Positions 23,637 to 32,728 of a stretch of DNA of 51,079 nt are shown here, in pieces. The stretch is taken from the NCBI GenBank assembly GCA_021324175.1, contig JAJPJP010000324.1, positions 1 through 51,079 on the forward strand, written 5' to 3'. The position numbers were made by a program, and so were the translations under genes. The stretch is from Chitinophagia bacterium. GTDB taxonomy: Bacteria > Bacteroidota > Bacteroidia > Chitinophagales > Chitinophagaceae. The notes below the pieces were generated by a model. It was not told where the DNA came from. It was given only the letters and a program-made list of their open reading frames with translations, and made no database searches. How positions within the stretch are numbered: position 1 is the stretch's first letter; each line of letters starts with the position of its first letter.

Positions 23637-24974
23637 CTAAGTCATCGTAAAATTCTCGAGAAACTTGGTATTGAAGTCGCCACTACGAAAGCGTTCATCC
23701 TTCATCAGCTGAAGATGAAATGGAATCGTAGTCTTAACCCCCTCAATAACATATTCCATCAATGACCGATGCATCGTATTGATGGCTTCCTCCCTGGTTC
23801 TCGCCACGGCAATGATCTTACCAATCATGGAGTCATAAAACGGAGGGATCGTGTAACCGGCGTAAACATGCGAATCGACACGAATGCCGTGACCGCCCGG
23901 TTGGTGAAGGGTTGTGATCCTGCCCGGCGAAGGTCGGAAATCATTGTAGGGGTCCTCTGCATTAATGCGGCATTCGATTGCATACATTTGAGGTTCGTAG
24001 TTATCTCCGCTGATCGCGTCGCCTGCCGCAATTTTGATCTGTTCTTTGATCAGATCAAAATTTACAACCTCTTCGGTGACACAATGCTCTACCTGGATAC
24101 GAGTGTTCATTTCCATGAAGTAAAAATTGCGGTGCTTGTCAACCAGGAATTCTATTGTGCCTACACTTTCATAATTGATCGCCGATGCCGCCTTAATCGC
24201 TGCCTGGCCCATCCTTTGGCGCAATTCGGGAGTCATAAAAGGCGATGGAGATTCTTCAACGAGTTTTTGGTGTCGACGCTGAATAGAACAATCCCTTTCA
24301 CTTAAGTGACAGACCTTCCCGTATTGATCACCCGCAACCTGGATCTCAATATGCCGCGGTTCTTCAACAAATTTCTCGATGTACACTCCGTCGTTCTTAA
24401 AGGAAGCCGCCGCCTCAGCCTTTGCCATATTGTAGGCACGTTCCATTTCGCGTTCTTCCCACACCTCGCGCATGCCCTTTCCACCCCCTCCGGCTGTCGC
24501 CTTGAGAATGATCGGGTAACCGATTTCATAAGCCAGCCGTTTGGCATCGTCCAGGCTTTCCAGCAAACCCTGCCCTCCCGGAACGACCGGAACTCCCGCC
24601 TGGATCATTGTTTCCTTTGCCGTAATCTTATCACCCATGGCATTGATCATGGCCGGAGTAGGGCCAATAAACTTGATGCCATGCTCGCCGCAAATTTCTG
24701 CGAACTTGGCATTTTCCGCCAGAAACCCATAGCCGGGATGGATGGCATCAGCATTGGTGATCTCAGCTGCAGCCATAATGTGCGGGATATTCAGGTATGA
24801 ATCCGCGCTTGCCGGCTTGCCAATGCACACTGCCTCATCAGCGAAGCGCACATGAAGACTGTCTTTGTCTGCGGTCGAATAAACCGCAACAGTCTTAATT
24901 CCCATTTCGCGGCAGGTCCTTATCACACGCAAGGCGATCTCTCCGCGATTCGCAATTAATATTTTTTTAAACAT
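23637..24974 (-). CDS. accC: Acetyl-CoA carboxylase, biotin carboxylase subunit
   Basis: 445 residues, full length. It carboxylates biotin on AccB with ATP and bicarbonate. N-terminal [35 protein letters not shown], glycine-rich ATP loop [11 protein letters not shown], metal and catalytic segment [17 protein letters not shown], and [12 protein letters not shown]-type motif (here [22 protein letters not shown]) are all seen. Downstream of accB (67-bp gap) in the same direction; together with efp this is a common Bacteroidota cluster linking fatty-acid synthesis and translation. Confidence 0.97.
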   Translation of the reverse strand: MFKKILIANRGEIALRVIRTCREMGIKTVAVYSTADKDSLHVRFADEAVCIGKPASADSYLNIPHIMAAAEITNADAIHPGYGFLAENAKFAEICGEHGIKFIGPTPAMINAMGDKITAKETMIQAGVPVVPGGQGLLESLDDAKRLAYEIGYPIILKATAGGGGKGMREVWEEREMERAYNMAKAEAAASFKNDGVYIEKFVEEPRHIEIQVAGDQYGKVCHLSERDCSIQRRHQKLVEESPSPFMTPELRQRMGQAAIKAASAINYESVGTIEFLVDKHRNFYFMEMNTRIQVEHCVTEEVVNFDLIKEQIKIAAGDAISGDNYEPQMYAIECRINAEDPYNDFRPSPGRITTLHQPGGHGIRVDSHVYAGYTIPPFYDSMIGKIIAVARTREEAINTMHRSLMEYVIEGVKTTIPFHLQLMKDERFRSGDFNTKFLENFTMT

Positions 24975-25041
24975 ACAATTCTGATGTGATTAAAGCGATG
25001 CCGGTAAAATCCTTTCTCAAAAGCAACATCCGGGTATTGCA

Positions 25042-25530
25042 TCAGGCAGGTTCAACTAAAAATAAAGACTGATCATATTCGACAGGTGAAGCGTCTTCGG
25101 CCAATACCTTCACAACCCTGCCTTTGATTTCACTTTCAATTTCATTAAATAGTTTCATGGCTTCTATTATGCATACGACCTGTCCACTTTCAATTTCGTC
25201 GCCAACGTTAATGAAAGCTGGCTTGTCTGGAGCCGCACTGCGATAAAACGTTCCTATCATCGGGCTCTTAATCGTAACCAGGTTACTGGCTGCCGCCGGT
25301 TCTGTGGCTTTCGGCTTATCTGCAATGGGGGATTGTTGTGCCTGGAATTGGGTAGCAACCGGCTGGACGACTGCGGGTTGAACCGCGGTTGGGGCCGCAG
25401 TGATAATTTGCTGGACAGGCTCTTCTTTCTGCTTGATGGTTATATGAAATCCTTTTTCCTCTATGGTTAACTCGCCAATATTCGATTTATTGACAAGTTT
25501 TATCAGTTCCTGAATCTGCTTAAAATCCAT
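25042..25530 (-). CDS. accB: Acetyl-CoA carboxylase, biotin carboxyl carrier protein
   Basis: 162 residues. The biotinyl domain occupies the C-terminal 80 residues, with the biotinylated Lys126 in the motif EAMKLFNEIES. Upstream lies a Pro/Ala/Gln/Thr-rich flexible linker (about 40-80), typical of BCCP. The N-terminal 35 residues form a helix-sheet cap. It shuttles CO2-biotin between AccC and the carboxyltransferase. Located between efp and accC. Confidence 0.97.
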   Translation of the reverse strand: MDFKQIQELIKLVNKSNIGELTIEEKGFHITIKQKEEPVQQIITAAPTAVQPAVVQPVATQFQAQQSPIADKPKATEPAAASNLVTIKSPMIGTFYRSAAPDKPAFINVGDEIESGQVVCIIEAMKLFNEIESEIKGRVVKVLAEDASPVEYDQSLFLVEPA

Positions 25531-25642
25531 ATTAAGGAATTTACATTATTGTGAATGGAATAACTAAGATAAGAAAATCTGCGCACTGCAATCCATTTGA
25601 TTTAATCTTCGAAATCAACCAGATACACACGGAATTAGCAAG

Positions 25643-26209
25643 TCACTCCTTCACCCGTTCAACGTATTCACCCGTCTTAGAGTTTATCCGAATTAGTTCT
25701 CCCTCATTGACGAAAAGCGGAACATTAACCGTCGCACCCGTTTCCACAGTAGCTTGCTTTAATGTCCGAGTGGCGGTGTCCCCCCGCACGCCGGGTTCTG
25801 AATAAGTAACTTTTAGGATGATTTTGTCCGGTAGTTCAACGCTCATGGGTTGCTCAGTATCCGTGTTGATTAATACAGACACTTGCTGACCCTCCTTCAG
25901 GAATTGAGGAGCATCTACAAGTTCCTGGTTCATGGCAATCTGTTCAAAAGTTTCATTGTCCATAAAATTGTAACCGGTGTCATCCTTGTACAAATATTGA
26001 AATTCCTTTCTTTCAACGCGAATAGGAAATATGGAATCACCACTATTCCATGTCTTTTCAATGCTGCGGCTGTTGTCGACACCTTTAAGTTTGGCCCATA
26101 CTTTGGCCGCTGCGCGCGCAGTTTTGTTTTCCCCGAAATCAACGACGGTATATAGACTGCCGTCAAGTTTAATGATCATGCCCCGCGAGATGTCTGCAGT
26201 ATTTGCCAT
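25643..26209 (-). CDS. efp: Translation elongation factor P with arginine-type tip loop
   Basis: 188 residues from ATG 26209 (the frame extends to 26287 through non-coding-looking codons). Three-domain EF-P with the C-terminal signature region GATVNVPLFVNEGE. EF-P relieves stalling at polyproline. The domain I loop is GENKTARAAAKVW. Aligned to family members it has Arg32 where E. coli-type proteins have the beta-lysylated Lys in PGKG; the segment NKTARAAAKVWAKLK lines up with NKSGRNAA... of EarP-dependent EF-Ps, where Arg32 is rhamnosylated. Upstream of accB in the same direction. Confidence 0.95.
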   Translation of the reverse strand: MANTADISRGMIIKLDGSLYTVVDFGENKTARAAAKVWAKLKGVDNSRSIEKTWNSGDSIFPIRVERKEFQYLYKDDTGYNFMDNETFEQIAMNQELVDAPQFLKEGQQVSVLINTDTEQPMSVELPDKIILKVTYSEPGVRGDTATRTLKQATVETGATVNVPLFVNEGELIRINSKTGEYVERVKE

Positions 26210-26629
26210 AAAAATTGATTCAATTGAGGCGGCAAAACTAACGCAAAATGGGGACAGAAAAAATTGAAAATAAAGATGATGAACCACTGCATTTACTGCG
26301 AAAATGCGCCAGACGAACCCCTGTTTTTTTTAACTCGATCGAAAAGTCGGACGATTCAAAAGACGTGATCAAGGCCGATAATTCTCCATCTGTTTGAGGT
26401 ATCAGAAGCTGCGTCAATTATTAACTTCAGGGTCAACGTTTCAATTGAGTTGCCAACTGACAAACGTCAATTAGCTAGTGCTTCTGTACACAATTGACAT
26501 TGCGGGTAGAATTTCTAAAGAAGAATCCGTTGGGCTCGATTGGAATGATTGTCTTGCGGATCACGCGCATTTAAACAACAAATAATCTTTTATTTTTGTA
26601 TTTTGTTTTAATTATCTGAAAACGAATTC
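26210..26629. other. 420-bp intergenic region
   Basis: No gene is supported. It must hold the leftward efp promoter and, at 26591-26598, a TATTTTTG -7 box reading rightward 31 bp before the thioredoxin-like gene. The middle part (26280-26560) shows no hairpin, repeat or ORF that I can defend. Confidence 0.4.
26591..26598 (+). promoter_or_regulatory. Promoter -7 box TATTTTTG of the thioredoxin-like gene
   Basis: A full TAnnTTTG match; predicted start near 26605, giving a 25-nt leader before ATG 26630. Confidence 0.45.
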
Positions 26630-27145
26630 ATGAAAAAACTAATACCGGTTTTGTTGTTGTTGAGCTCAAACCTTGCTTTCGCCCAGCAGGCTTCCTCGTC
26701 CGAACCCAAGCCTGGATATCTTGAAGTCCCCAGCATTCCTCCTTTCAATTTGCTTAAACTGGACAGTACGACCCACCTTACCCGTGATGACCTGAAGAAA
26801 AACCGCCTGACCATGATTATATTCTTTAGTCCGACATGTGATCACTGCAAACATCAAACACGGGACATCATGGAATCGATTGACAGATTTAAAGACATAC
26901 AGATCGTCATGGCATCTTACCAGCCAATGAGCGATATTAAAGAATTCTACGATGATTTTCACCTGAGCGAGCATCCCAACATTAAGGTGGGCAAGGATGA
27001 GAAGTTTTTTTTACCTCCTTTCTATCGTATCAGGAATCTGCCCTTTATCGCGTTATATAGCAAAAAAGGCGATTTGATTACCACCTTCGAAGGCAACCAA
27101 AAAGTGGACACTATACTGAACGCATTTGCGCGCAAGTCCAATTGA
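26630..27145 (+). CDS. Periplasmic thioredoxin-like (TlpA/ResA-type) protein
   Basis: 171 residues with signal peptide (MKKLIPVLLLLSSNLAFAQ). The thioredoxin fold is shown by MIIFFSPTCDHCKH with redox Cys70 and Cys73 (C-D-H-C) and by the cis-Pro loop RIRNLPFIALYSKKG. It would act as a thiol-disulfide oxidoreductase in the periplasm; reductant and substrate are unknown. Single gene with its own promoter box and a downstream terminator. Confidence 0.85.
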   Translation: MKKLIPVLLLLSSNLAFAQQASSSEPKPGYLEVPSIPPFNLLKLDSTTHLTRDDLKKNRLTMIIFFSPTCDHCKHQTRDIMESIDRFKDIQIVMASYQPMSDIKEFYDDFHLSEHPNIKVGKDEKFFLPPFYRIRNLPFIALYSKKGDLITTFEGNQKVDTILNAFARKSN

Positions 27146-27293
27146 TCCGGGCACCGTTCATCCCCTGGACTGATGCGCCCGTTGAGCCTGAGTAGTGAGC
27201 AGGGGAAATCGACGACCACTGACCTTGGTGTGAAGAACCGAGCGATTTTTGTTCGATAGCCGATCTTTTAGCTTTCTTCCAACCTTCCCATAC

Positions 27294-27318
27294 AAACTCC
27301 GGTTTTCCGAGTTTTTTT
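27294..27318 (+). terminator. Terminator between thioredoxin-like and esterase genes
   Basis: AAACTC-(C)-GG, TTTT loop, CC-GAGTTT, then TTTT: stem with one bulged C. It ends the rightward transcript about 150 bp after the thioredoxin-like stop. Confidence 0.55.
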
Positions 27319-27324
27319 ATGATC

Positions 27325-28155
27325 TTATTTAGGGAGACTGGCTGCCTGGTCGCGCCCCCAGCCCCAGCGGAGAAAAACGGGCATCGCACGACTCCACGTC
27401 GCCACATCGTGTTTGCCGTCGTCCAGTTGAAGGTACCGGATATCCTGGTCCTGATAACCCTTGGCATGGAGCTCCGTGATGAGGTCGAGTGTATCGTCAA
27501 TGGAATCAATAACACCATTGTTGTTGCGATCCTCTTCTTCATCAGCCGCACCACACTCAAAAAAAAATCTCAGCCAGGGGTAAAAGCCGCCGTTTCTTAT
27601 TTGTTGCTGCATGATGCGATCCGTGTTGTCATTGTAGTTTTTCGCATTCTTGTCCCTCGTTCGCCACCAGAGAGAACCAGAAAAAACTCCGACTTTCGCG
27701 AATTGCGAAGGGTAATTCCATACGATATCAAGCGCGCTAAGCCCTCCCAGCGAAAAGCCCGCAAATGATTTCTCCCGAAATTCCTGAACACGATAGGTCT
27801 TGCTTATATAAGGCAACAGTTCCTTAAATATAAAATCGGTGTAACGCTGAGCTTTCGCGCCCCTTCTTTTGTAATCGAGAATTTTTGCAGTTCCATATTC
27901 CATTTTTCTTTCAGTGCCGGCATGGATCCCGACGCATAGAAGGGGGGAAATGGCGTCGCGGCTGTAAAAATCTTCAAGCATGCCAAGGAAACCGAGCTTT
28001 TCCATGTCCTGGCCGTCATTTATAAGCAAAAGGCTCATCGATGATGGATCGGCCACACTAGTAGGAAGGTAGAAATCGACCCGTATATCTCTTTCTAGGT
28101 TGATTGACGGCAGCAGCAGGGTTTCATAAAGAATCGTGGATGGAATGCCAGGCAT
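27325..28155 (-). CDS. Esterase-D/enterochelin-esterase-like alpha/beta hydrolase
   Basis: 276 residues without a signal peptide. The nucleophile elbow is SFAGFSLGGLSALDIVW (Ser in G-F-S-L-G-G), and a C-terminal GKHDVATW supplies the likely catalytic His. A loop near residue 210 (DRNNNGVIDSIDD) has the spacing of an EF-hand/dockerin calcium site; I believe this insert is shared by Bacteroidota relatives. Such enzymes hydrolyse esters of small metabolites or acyl-CoA thioesters. It is divergent from the ATP-grasp/GCS2 ligase pair, so it may take part in the same pathway. Confidence 0.82.
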   Translation of the reverse strand: MPGIPSTILYETLLLPSINLERDIRVDFYLPTSVADPSSMSLLLINDGQDMEKLGFLGMLEDFYSRDAISPLLCVGIHAGTERKMEYGTAKILDYKRRGAKAQRYTDFIFKELLPYISKTYRVQEFREKSFAGFSLGGLSALDIVWNYPSQFAKVGVFSGSLWWRTRDKNAKNYNDNTDRIMQQQIRNGGFYPWLRFFFECGAADEEEDRNNNGVIDSIDDTLDLITELHAKGYQDQDIRYLQLDDGKHDVATWSRAMPVFLRWGWGRDQAASLPK

Positions 28156-28364
28156 GGAGCCAAAAATAACGCAGAACCTCGAATTACCCTGACTTTAGCA
28201 CTTAAATTCTCATGGCACCCATCAAAAAATTCACATAGCTAATTCAAAAAAGGCGACTGAATTTTCAGCGCAGAAAATCAGATAATTCTTGCTAACTTAA
28301 CTGCAATTATGAACCGGTGACAGACTAGACAGCCGAAGCGCACGAATACCGTCCATCATGAGAA

Positions 28365-28390
28365 TTTTTTGGCTATACTTGGCCAAAAAA
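28365..28390. promoter_or_regulatory. Perfect inverted repeat around a -7 box, candidate operator
   Basis: TTTTTTGGC and GCCAAAAAA form a nine-base perfect inverted repeat with eight bases between. The centre reads TATACTTG, one mismatch from the TAnnTTTG promoter box, and lies 32 bp before the ATP-grasp ATG. A repressor dimer bound here would cover the promoter. An RNA hairpin is less likely because the start of transcription would fall inside it. Confidence 0.4.
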
Positions 28391-28412
28391 CAAAACAATA
28401 AAACCACAACAG

Positions 28413-29366
28413 ATGAAAAAAATTGGTGTTCTTTTTGGAAAAGAAAGAAGCTTTCCTATGGGCTTGGTTGAAAGGGTCAACAGTAAAAATGTTGAGGGTA
28501 TAGTTGCTGAGCCGGTTCGGATCGACAAAGTTGTGCAGGGCGAATCCAGCGGTTACGCCGTCATCATTGACAGAATCTCCCAGGACGTCCCTTTTTACCG
28601 CGCATTTTTAAAAAACGCGGCGCTCTGCGGGACAGCGGTGATCAATAATCCATTTTGGTGGAGCGCAGATGAAAAATTCTTTAACAACTGTCTGGCCACC
28701 AAGATTGGCGTTCCGGTACCCAAGACAGTCATTCTTCCTTCGAGGGACCATCCTGCAGACACAAGCGAGCAATCCTTTTCCAACCTGGCCTACCCATTGG
28801 ATTGGGAAGGAATTTTCCACTATGTCGGTTTCCCGGCATACATGAAACCATTCGCAGGAGGAGGCTGGAAAAATGTTTACAGACTTTCAAGTTCTGAGGA
28901 TTTTTTTCAAAAACACGGTGAGACGGGCGAACTCGTTATGTTGTTGCAAGAAGAAATCGTCTTTGATGAATATTACCGGTGCTACTGCATTGGAGGCAAA
29001 CACGTTCGGATTATGCCCTATGAACCGAGGAATCCTCATCACCTTCGTTACGCAAGCAACTTTAATCCATCGCTTGAAAAGCTGAAGCAGATGGAGCAAA
29101 TTGTTCTACGCATCAACCACTACCTGGGTTATGATTTCAATACCGTGGAACTCGCACTGAGGGACGGCGTGCCATATGCGATCGACTTTTGCAATCCGGC
29201 TCCCGATGCAGAGAAAACCAGCGTTGGAGAAGATAACTTCAGCTGGGTTATAGAAACCGCTGCAAACTATGCGATCGAAAGGGCTTTGGCGCACCAGGAG
29301 GGGATGGATAATCTAACCTGGGGAGAATATTTGAAAAGAAGCACGGCTAAAAAACATCTTGTGTAG
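28413..29366 (+). CDS. ATP-grasp ligase-like protein
   Basis: 317 residues with an ATP-grasp layout: a N-terminal pre-ATP domain, then FPAYMKPFAGGGWKNVYRLS (phosphate/adenine-binding loop with Lys, about 140-160), LLQEEIVFDEYYRCYCIGG (hinge Glu), and a metal-binding stretch FNTVELALRDGVPYAIDFCNPAPD ending in Asp and Asn. The protein should form an amide or peptide-like bond with an acyl phosphate intermediate; substrate unknown. It lies 52 bp before a GCS2-type ligase gene with which it is probably co-transcribed. The pairing of ATP-grasp and COOH-NH2 ligases is known from surveys of unexplored metabolite pathways. Confidence 0.75.
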   Translation: MKKIGVLFGKERSFPMGLVERVNSKNVEGIVAEPVRIDKVVQGESSGYAVIIDRISQDVPFYRAFLKNAALCGTAVINNPFWWSADEKFFNNCLATKIGVPVPKTVILPSRDHPADTSEQSFSNLAYPLDWEGIFHYVGFPAYMKPFAGGGWKNVYRLSSSEDFFQKHGETGELVMLLQEEIVFDEYYRCYCIGGKHVRIMPYEPRNPHHLRYASNFNPSLEKLKQMEQIVLRINHYLGYDFNTVELALRDGVPYAIDFCNPAPDAEKTSVGEDNFSWVIETAANYAIERALAHQEGMDNLTWGEYLKRSTAKKHLV

Positions 29367-29418
29367 AGCCCGATCGCTCGAAAAGACACGTATCAATCAT
29401 CGCAAATCAATAGTCAGG

Positions 29419-30531
29419 ATGGCAAATATCAGTTACAAGAATTTCACGATCGGAGTCGAAGAGGAATACATGGTACTCGATCCGGTTTCCAAAGAACTAA
29501 AGAGTCACGAACAGAAAATTGTCACTGAGGGGCAAAAAGTAATCAAGGACAAGGTTAAAGCAGAAATGCACCAGGCCGTGGTGGAAGTGGGGACGGAAAT
29601 CTGCCAGAATATTGACGAAGCATTTGACGATGTCGGGACGCTTCGAAAAACCATTTCGCAAATAGCTAACGACAACGGATTCTGGGTAGGCGCATCAGGC
29701 ACTCATCCCTTCAGCCATTGGGAAAATCAATTGATCACCGATCACGCCAGGTATAATGAGATTGTAAATGAACTCCAGGAAGCCGCGAGGAGCAATCTCA
29801 TTTTTGGCCTGCACGTGCATGTTGGCATGGAAAGCCGGGAGATGGCCAATCATATAGCGAATTCTACAAGGTATTTTCTGCCGCACATCTACGCGTTGAG
29901 CACAAATTCACCTTTTTGGGAGGGAAGACAAACCGGATACAAGTCTTTTCGGACCAAGGTCTTTGACAAGTTTCCGCGAACCGGCATACCTGAAAATTTT
30001 GAGAGCATCGAAGCTTACGAAAACTTCGTCAAGCTTCTTGTGAAAACAAACTGTATCGATAATGCAAAAAAAATTTGGTGGGATTTGCGCGTACACCCTT
30101 TTTTCAATACGGTAGAGTTCAGGATTTGTGATGTGCCAATGACCGTTCCGGAAACCATCTGTATTGCGGCATTGTTCCAGGCGATCTGCGCTAAGATTTA
30201 CAAGCTTCGATCTCAAAACCTGAATTTCATTCAATATTCACGGGCGCTTATTAATGAAAACAAATGGCGCGCGAGCAGATATGGCATAGATGGCAGACTC
30301 ATCGATTTTGGCAAAGAAGAGGAAGTCAATACCCGCGTATTAATTTACGAGCTGCTTGATTTTGTTGATGACGTGCTTGATCCGTTAAACAGCCGACATG
30401 CGGTAAACCATGTTGGACAGATTTTGGAGCATGGAACGGGCGCCGACCGTCAATTGAAAATATACACTGAATCCAACAATCTAACCAGCGTGGTGGAATA
30501 CATCCATTCCCAGTTTTTGCATGGTATCTGA
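29419..30531 (+). CDS. GCS2-family carboxylate-amine ligase (YbdK-like)
   Basis: 370 residues from ATG 29419 (20 in-frame upstream codons overlap the previous gene and look non-coding). Family signs: FTIGVEEEYMVLDPVS at the N-terminus, VGASGTHPFSHW (about 95), NLIFGLHVHVGM (about 135), WWDLRVHPFFNTVEFRICDVP (about 220-240, the glutamate/metal site). GCS2 enzymes join a carboxylate to an amine with ATP, often glutamate to cysteine, but YbdK members have wider or unknown substrates. Last gene of the ATP-grasp pair; it meets the leftward glycosyltransferase end to end with a 4-bp gap. Confidence 0.88.
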   Translation: MANISYKNFTIGVEEEYMVLDPVSKELKSHEQKIVTEGQKVIKDKVKAEMHQAVVEVGTEICQNIDEAFDDVGTLRKTISQIANDNGFWVGASGTHPFSHWENQLITDHARYNEIVNELQEAARSNLIFGLHVHVGMESREMANHIANSTRYFLPHIYALSTNSPFWEGRQTGYKSFRTKVFDKFPRTGIPENFESIEAYENFVKLLVKTNCIDNAKKIWWDLRVHPFFNTVEFRICDVPMTVPETICIAALFQAICAKIYKLRSQNLNFIQYSRALINENKWRASRYGIDGRLIDFGKEEEVNTRVLIYELLDFVDDVLDPLNSRHAVNHVGQILEHGTGADRQLKIYTESNNLTSVVEYIHSQFLHGI

Positions 30532-30535
30532 CTTT

Positions 30536-31744
30536 CTAGTCGCCCGTATGAACCTTGGGAGTATGCAGGAACTCCTTTCTTTTTACGTTCATCGAGAATA
30601 ATGCTTTTACCATTGAAAATACAAGCAATGGAACCTTGCACAGCGCTCTGAGCGTCGACCAGGCATAAAGGTTACGTGGAACAGAAATGATCATGACAAG
30701 CGAGAACATGACCGTGATGGCCAGCCAATAGACATAGCCAGGGAAAAGGATCTGAAAATTCAGCATCCATCCCACCAGAAAGATCAGGAATACCACGAAA
30801 TATGAAAGGAGAAAAAGTAGGCGCGGGGGAGCGAGGTTGAAAAACAGGCGATTCCAATAGTCCTTAGTTTTCGGAATATCGCCTTCTGATTTGTCAAAAA
30901 AGAGCCCTAGATGAATGATTTGGGATTCGAGCCAGCGGGTCCTCTGGCGTTGGTACACGGTCCGGCTCGAAACCTTCTCGTCCAGGACATAGGCATCGTC
31001 AATAAATTCGATGCAAATTTCGGATTTCATGATTTCAAAATCAACTTCCCGGTCGCATGCCGGATTGCCAAGGATACCGGGCTTATTATAAATTTGCTTT
31101 AGTTTTTTGAATTCAAACGCCATCCCCGATCCAATAGTACTCGACGAAAAGCCCAGCGCGCGCTGTCCCTTGCGAAAAATGTTATTATTGATTTCCTCGC
31201 TCATGGCATCCAGCACAGCGACGGCGTTGTTCTTGTTTTTGGCAACCCGGTGACACTGGACCGCGCGAAACCCGCGCTGAAATGCGGCATTCACTTTCTC
31301 AAGACAGCCTGGCATCATGATATTATCGCCGTCAAGAATAATGGCAATGTCATATTTTTCTTCCGGTATTTGATTCAGCAGTCGATTCAGCGACCTTGCC
31401 TTTGAGCTGATTTCAAAAGAAACTTCCAAAACATTGACCGGTATGGACCTGAGCGCTTCGATCGTTTCACGCGTGAGTTGATCAGCCGCTACAAAAACGT
31501 CAAAGCAATTTAACGGGTAGTCGTGTTCTTTCGCTTTTTGCGCTGTCATCCTTATCACGGCATCCTCCCGGAAACTGGGAATGAGCACGGCAATTCTTTT
31601 CTTTTCCGCTACTGCGAAATACTTGGCCGGACGATATAGCCTGCCTCCTATCGAAATGACGAAAAAATAAAGTGTATTTGACGACAAGTAGATGAAAAGG
31701 ACCAGGAATAAAATGTGCACAACAGTTAACACCATACCGGACAA
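30536..31744 (-). CDS. Membrane glycosyltransferase family 2 (processive type)
   Basis: 402 residues. N-terminal membrane segment (about 5-32), GT-A domain with IAVLIPSFRED, the metal site DGD (138-140) and the acceptor motif QRTRW (267-271), then three further membrane segments (about 300-385). This D, DxD, QxxRW set is typical of cellulose/hyaluronan-synthase-like enzymes that extend polymers at the inner membrane. It is the last gene of the leftward exopolysaccharide arm, 26 bp after another GT2 gene. Confidence 0.88.
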   Translation of the reverse strand: MSGMVLTVVHILFLVLFIYLSSNTLYFFVISIGGRLYRPAKYFAVAEKKRIAVLIPSFREDAVIRMTAQKAKEHDYPLNCFDVFVAADQLTRETIEALRSIPVNVLEVSFEISSKARSLNRLLNQIPEEKYDIAIILDGDNIMMPGCLEKVNAAFQRGFRAVQCHRVAKNKNNAVAVLDAMSEEINNNIFRKGQRALGFSSSTIGSGMAFEFKKLKQIYNKPGILGNPACDREVDFEIMKSEICIEFIDDAYVLDEKVSSRTVYQRQRTRWLESQIIHLGLFFDKSEGDIPKTKDYWNRLFFNLAPPRLLFLLSYFVVFLIFLVGWMLNFQILFPGYVYWLAITVMFSLVMIISVPRNLYAWSTLRALCKVPLLVFSMVKALFSMNVKRKEFLHTPKVHTGD

Positions 31745-31770
31745 AATATTTAGTTAATATCTAAGAAGAT

Positions 31771-32679
31771 TTAAACGATGGAAGCGCTTGTTGAGTACAT
31801 ATTCCAGAAAACGCCCTTGTAAAAATATTTCAACTGGGTCAATTCCCCTTTAGCGAGGAAAATAATGGTCGTTTTTGGGATAGTAAACAATATAAAGAAC
31901 GCCGTAAAAACGACCAGTTGAATGAGATTAGTATTTCTGCGCATGTACAATATTCGGTTCCGCGTATGATAAAAAACTTTCATTGGATTGTTCTTTCCAA
32001 CTGACATTGACTCCTTGTGCAATATCTTGGCATTGGCAACGTACCAGATTGAATATCCAGCCTTAATAATCCTGGCGGACCAGTCCCATTCCTCATAGTA
32101 TAGGAAGAACCGTTCGGGGAACATGCCTGTCTTGCCAATCACTTCGCGTTTTACCAACATGGCACAGCCATGCGCGGCGCTCGTGGTCCGCGACTGGTCA
32201 TATTGACCCCGGTCCCTTTCTCCTTCTCCTATGACATGGACGCGACCGGTAAAAGGGTTCATCGGGTTGAATCCTGCGTACTGGATCGTATCTGGCTCAG
32301 AAAAATAACAAATCTTGGGACAGGTTACACCAATTGACGGGTCGTCCAAGAAAGGCTTAAGGAGATTTCCGAGAAGATCTTCCGTAACCTCGGTGTCATT
32401 GTTAACGATAAAAAAAAATTCGCCCTTTGCCTGCTTCATCCCCCAGTTGTTTCCCGCCGCAAACCCAAGGTTTTTTTTGCTAAGCAAAAGACGGGTTTGA
32501 GGGTAATTACCGGCAGCGATTTCATCGGTAGGGTCGATGGCCGATGCCATGTCACAGACCAGGATCTCAAAATTACGATAGGTTAATTTCTTCGTAGAAT
32601 CCAGGAATTGACAGGTAGTCGTTGTCTGGTTATAATTCAGCGTAATGATGGAGATCAAAGGCTGCCAATCCTTTAGCAT
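31771..32679 (-). CDS. Glycosyltransferase family 2 (rhamnosyltransferase-like)
   Basis: 302 residues. GT-A fold: PLISIITLNYNQTTTT at the N-terminus, SKKNLGFAAGNNWGM (about 70), the metal motif NNDTEV (about 93-98), HGCAMLVKREV and YYEEWDWSARI (about 195-205). These are features of WbbL/rhamnosyltransferase-type enzymes. One hydrophobic segment near the C-terminus (about 255-280) suggests membrane association. It transfers one sugar of the exopolysaccharide repeat. The donor sugar cannot be fixed from sequence. Confidence 0.88.
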   Translation of the reverse strand: MLKDWQPLISIITLNYNQTTTTCQFLDSTKKLTYRNFEILVCDMASAIDPTDEIAAGNYPQTRLLLSKKNLGFAAGNNWGMKQAKGEFFFIVNNDTEVTEDLLGNLLKPFLDDPSIGVTCPKICYFSEPDTIQYAGFNPMNPFTGRVHVIGEGERDRGQYDQSRTTSAAHGCAMLVKREVIGKTGMFPERFFLYYEEWDWSARIIKAGYSIWYVANAKILHKESMSVGKNNPMKVFYHTRNRILYMRRNTNLIQLVVFTAFFILFTIPKTTIIFLAKGELTQLKYFYKGVFWNMYSTSASIV

Positions 32680-32728
32680 AATACCATCTTCATTTGACAG
32701 CCAAATTAACCAATTGCCGGGAAAGTTA

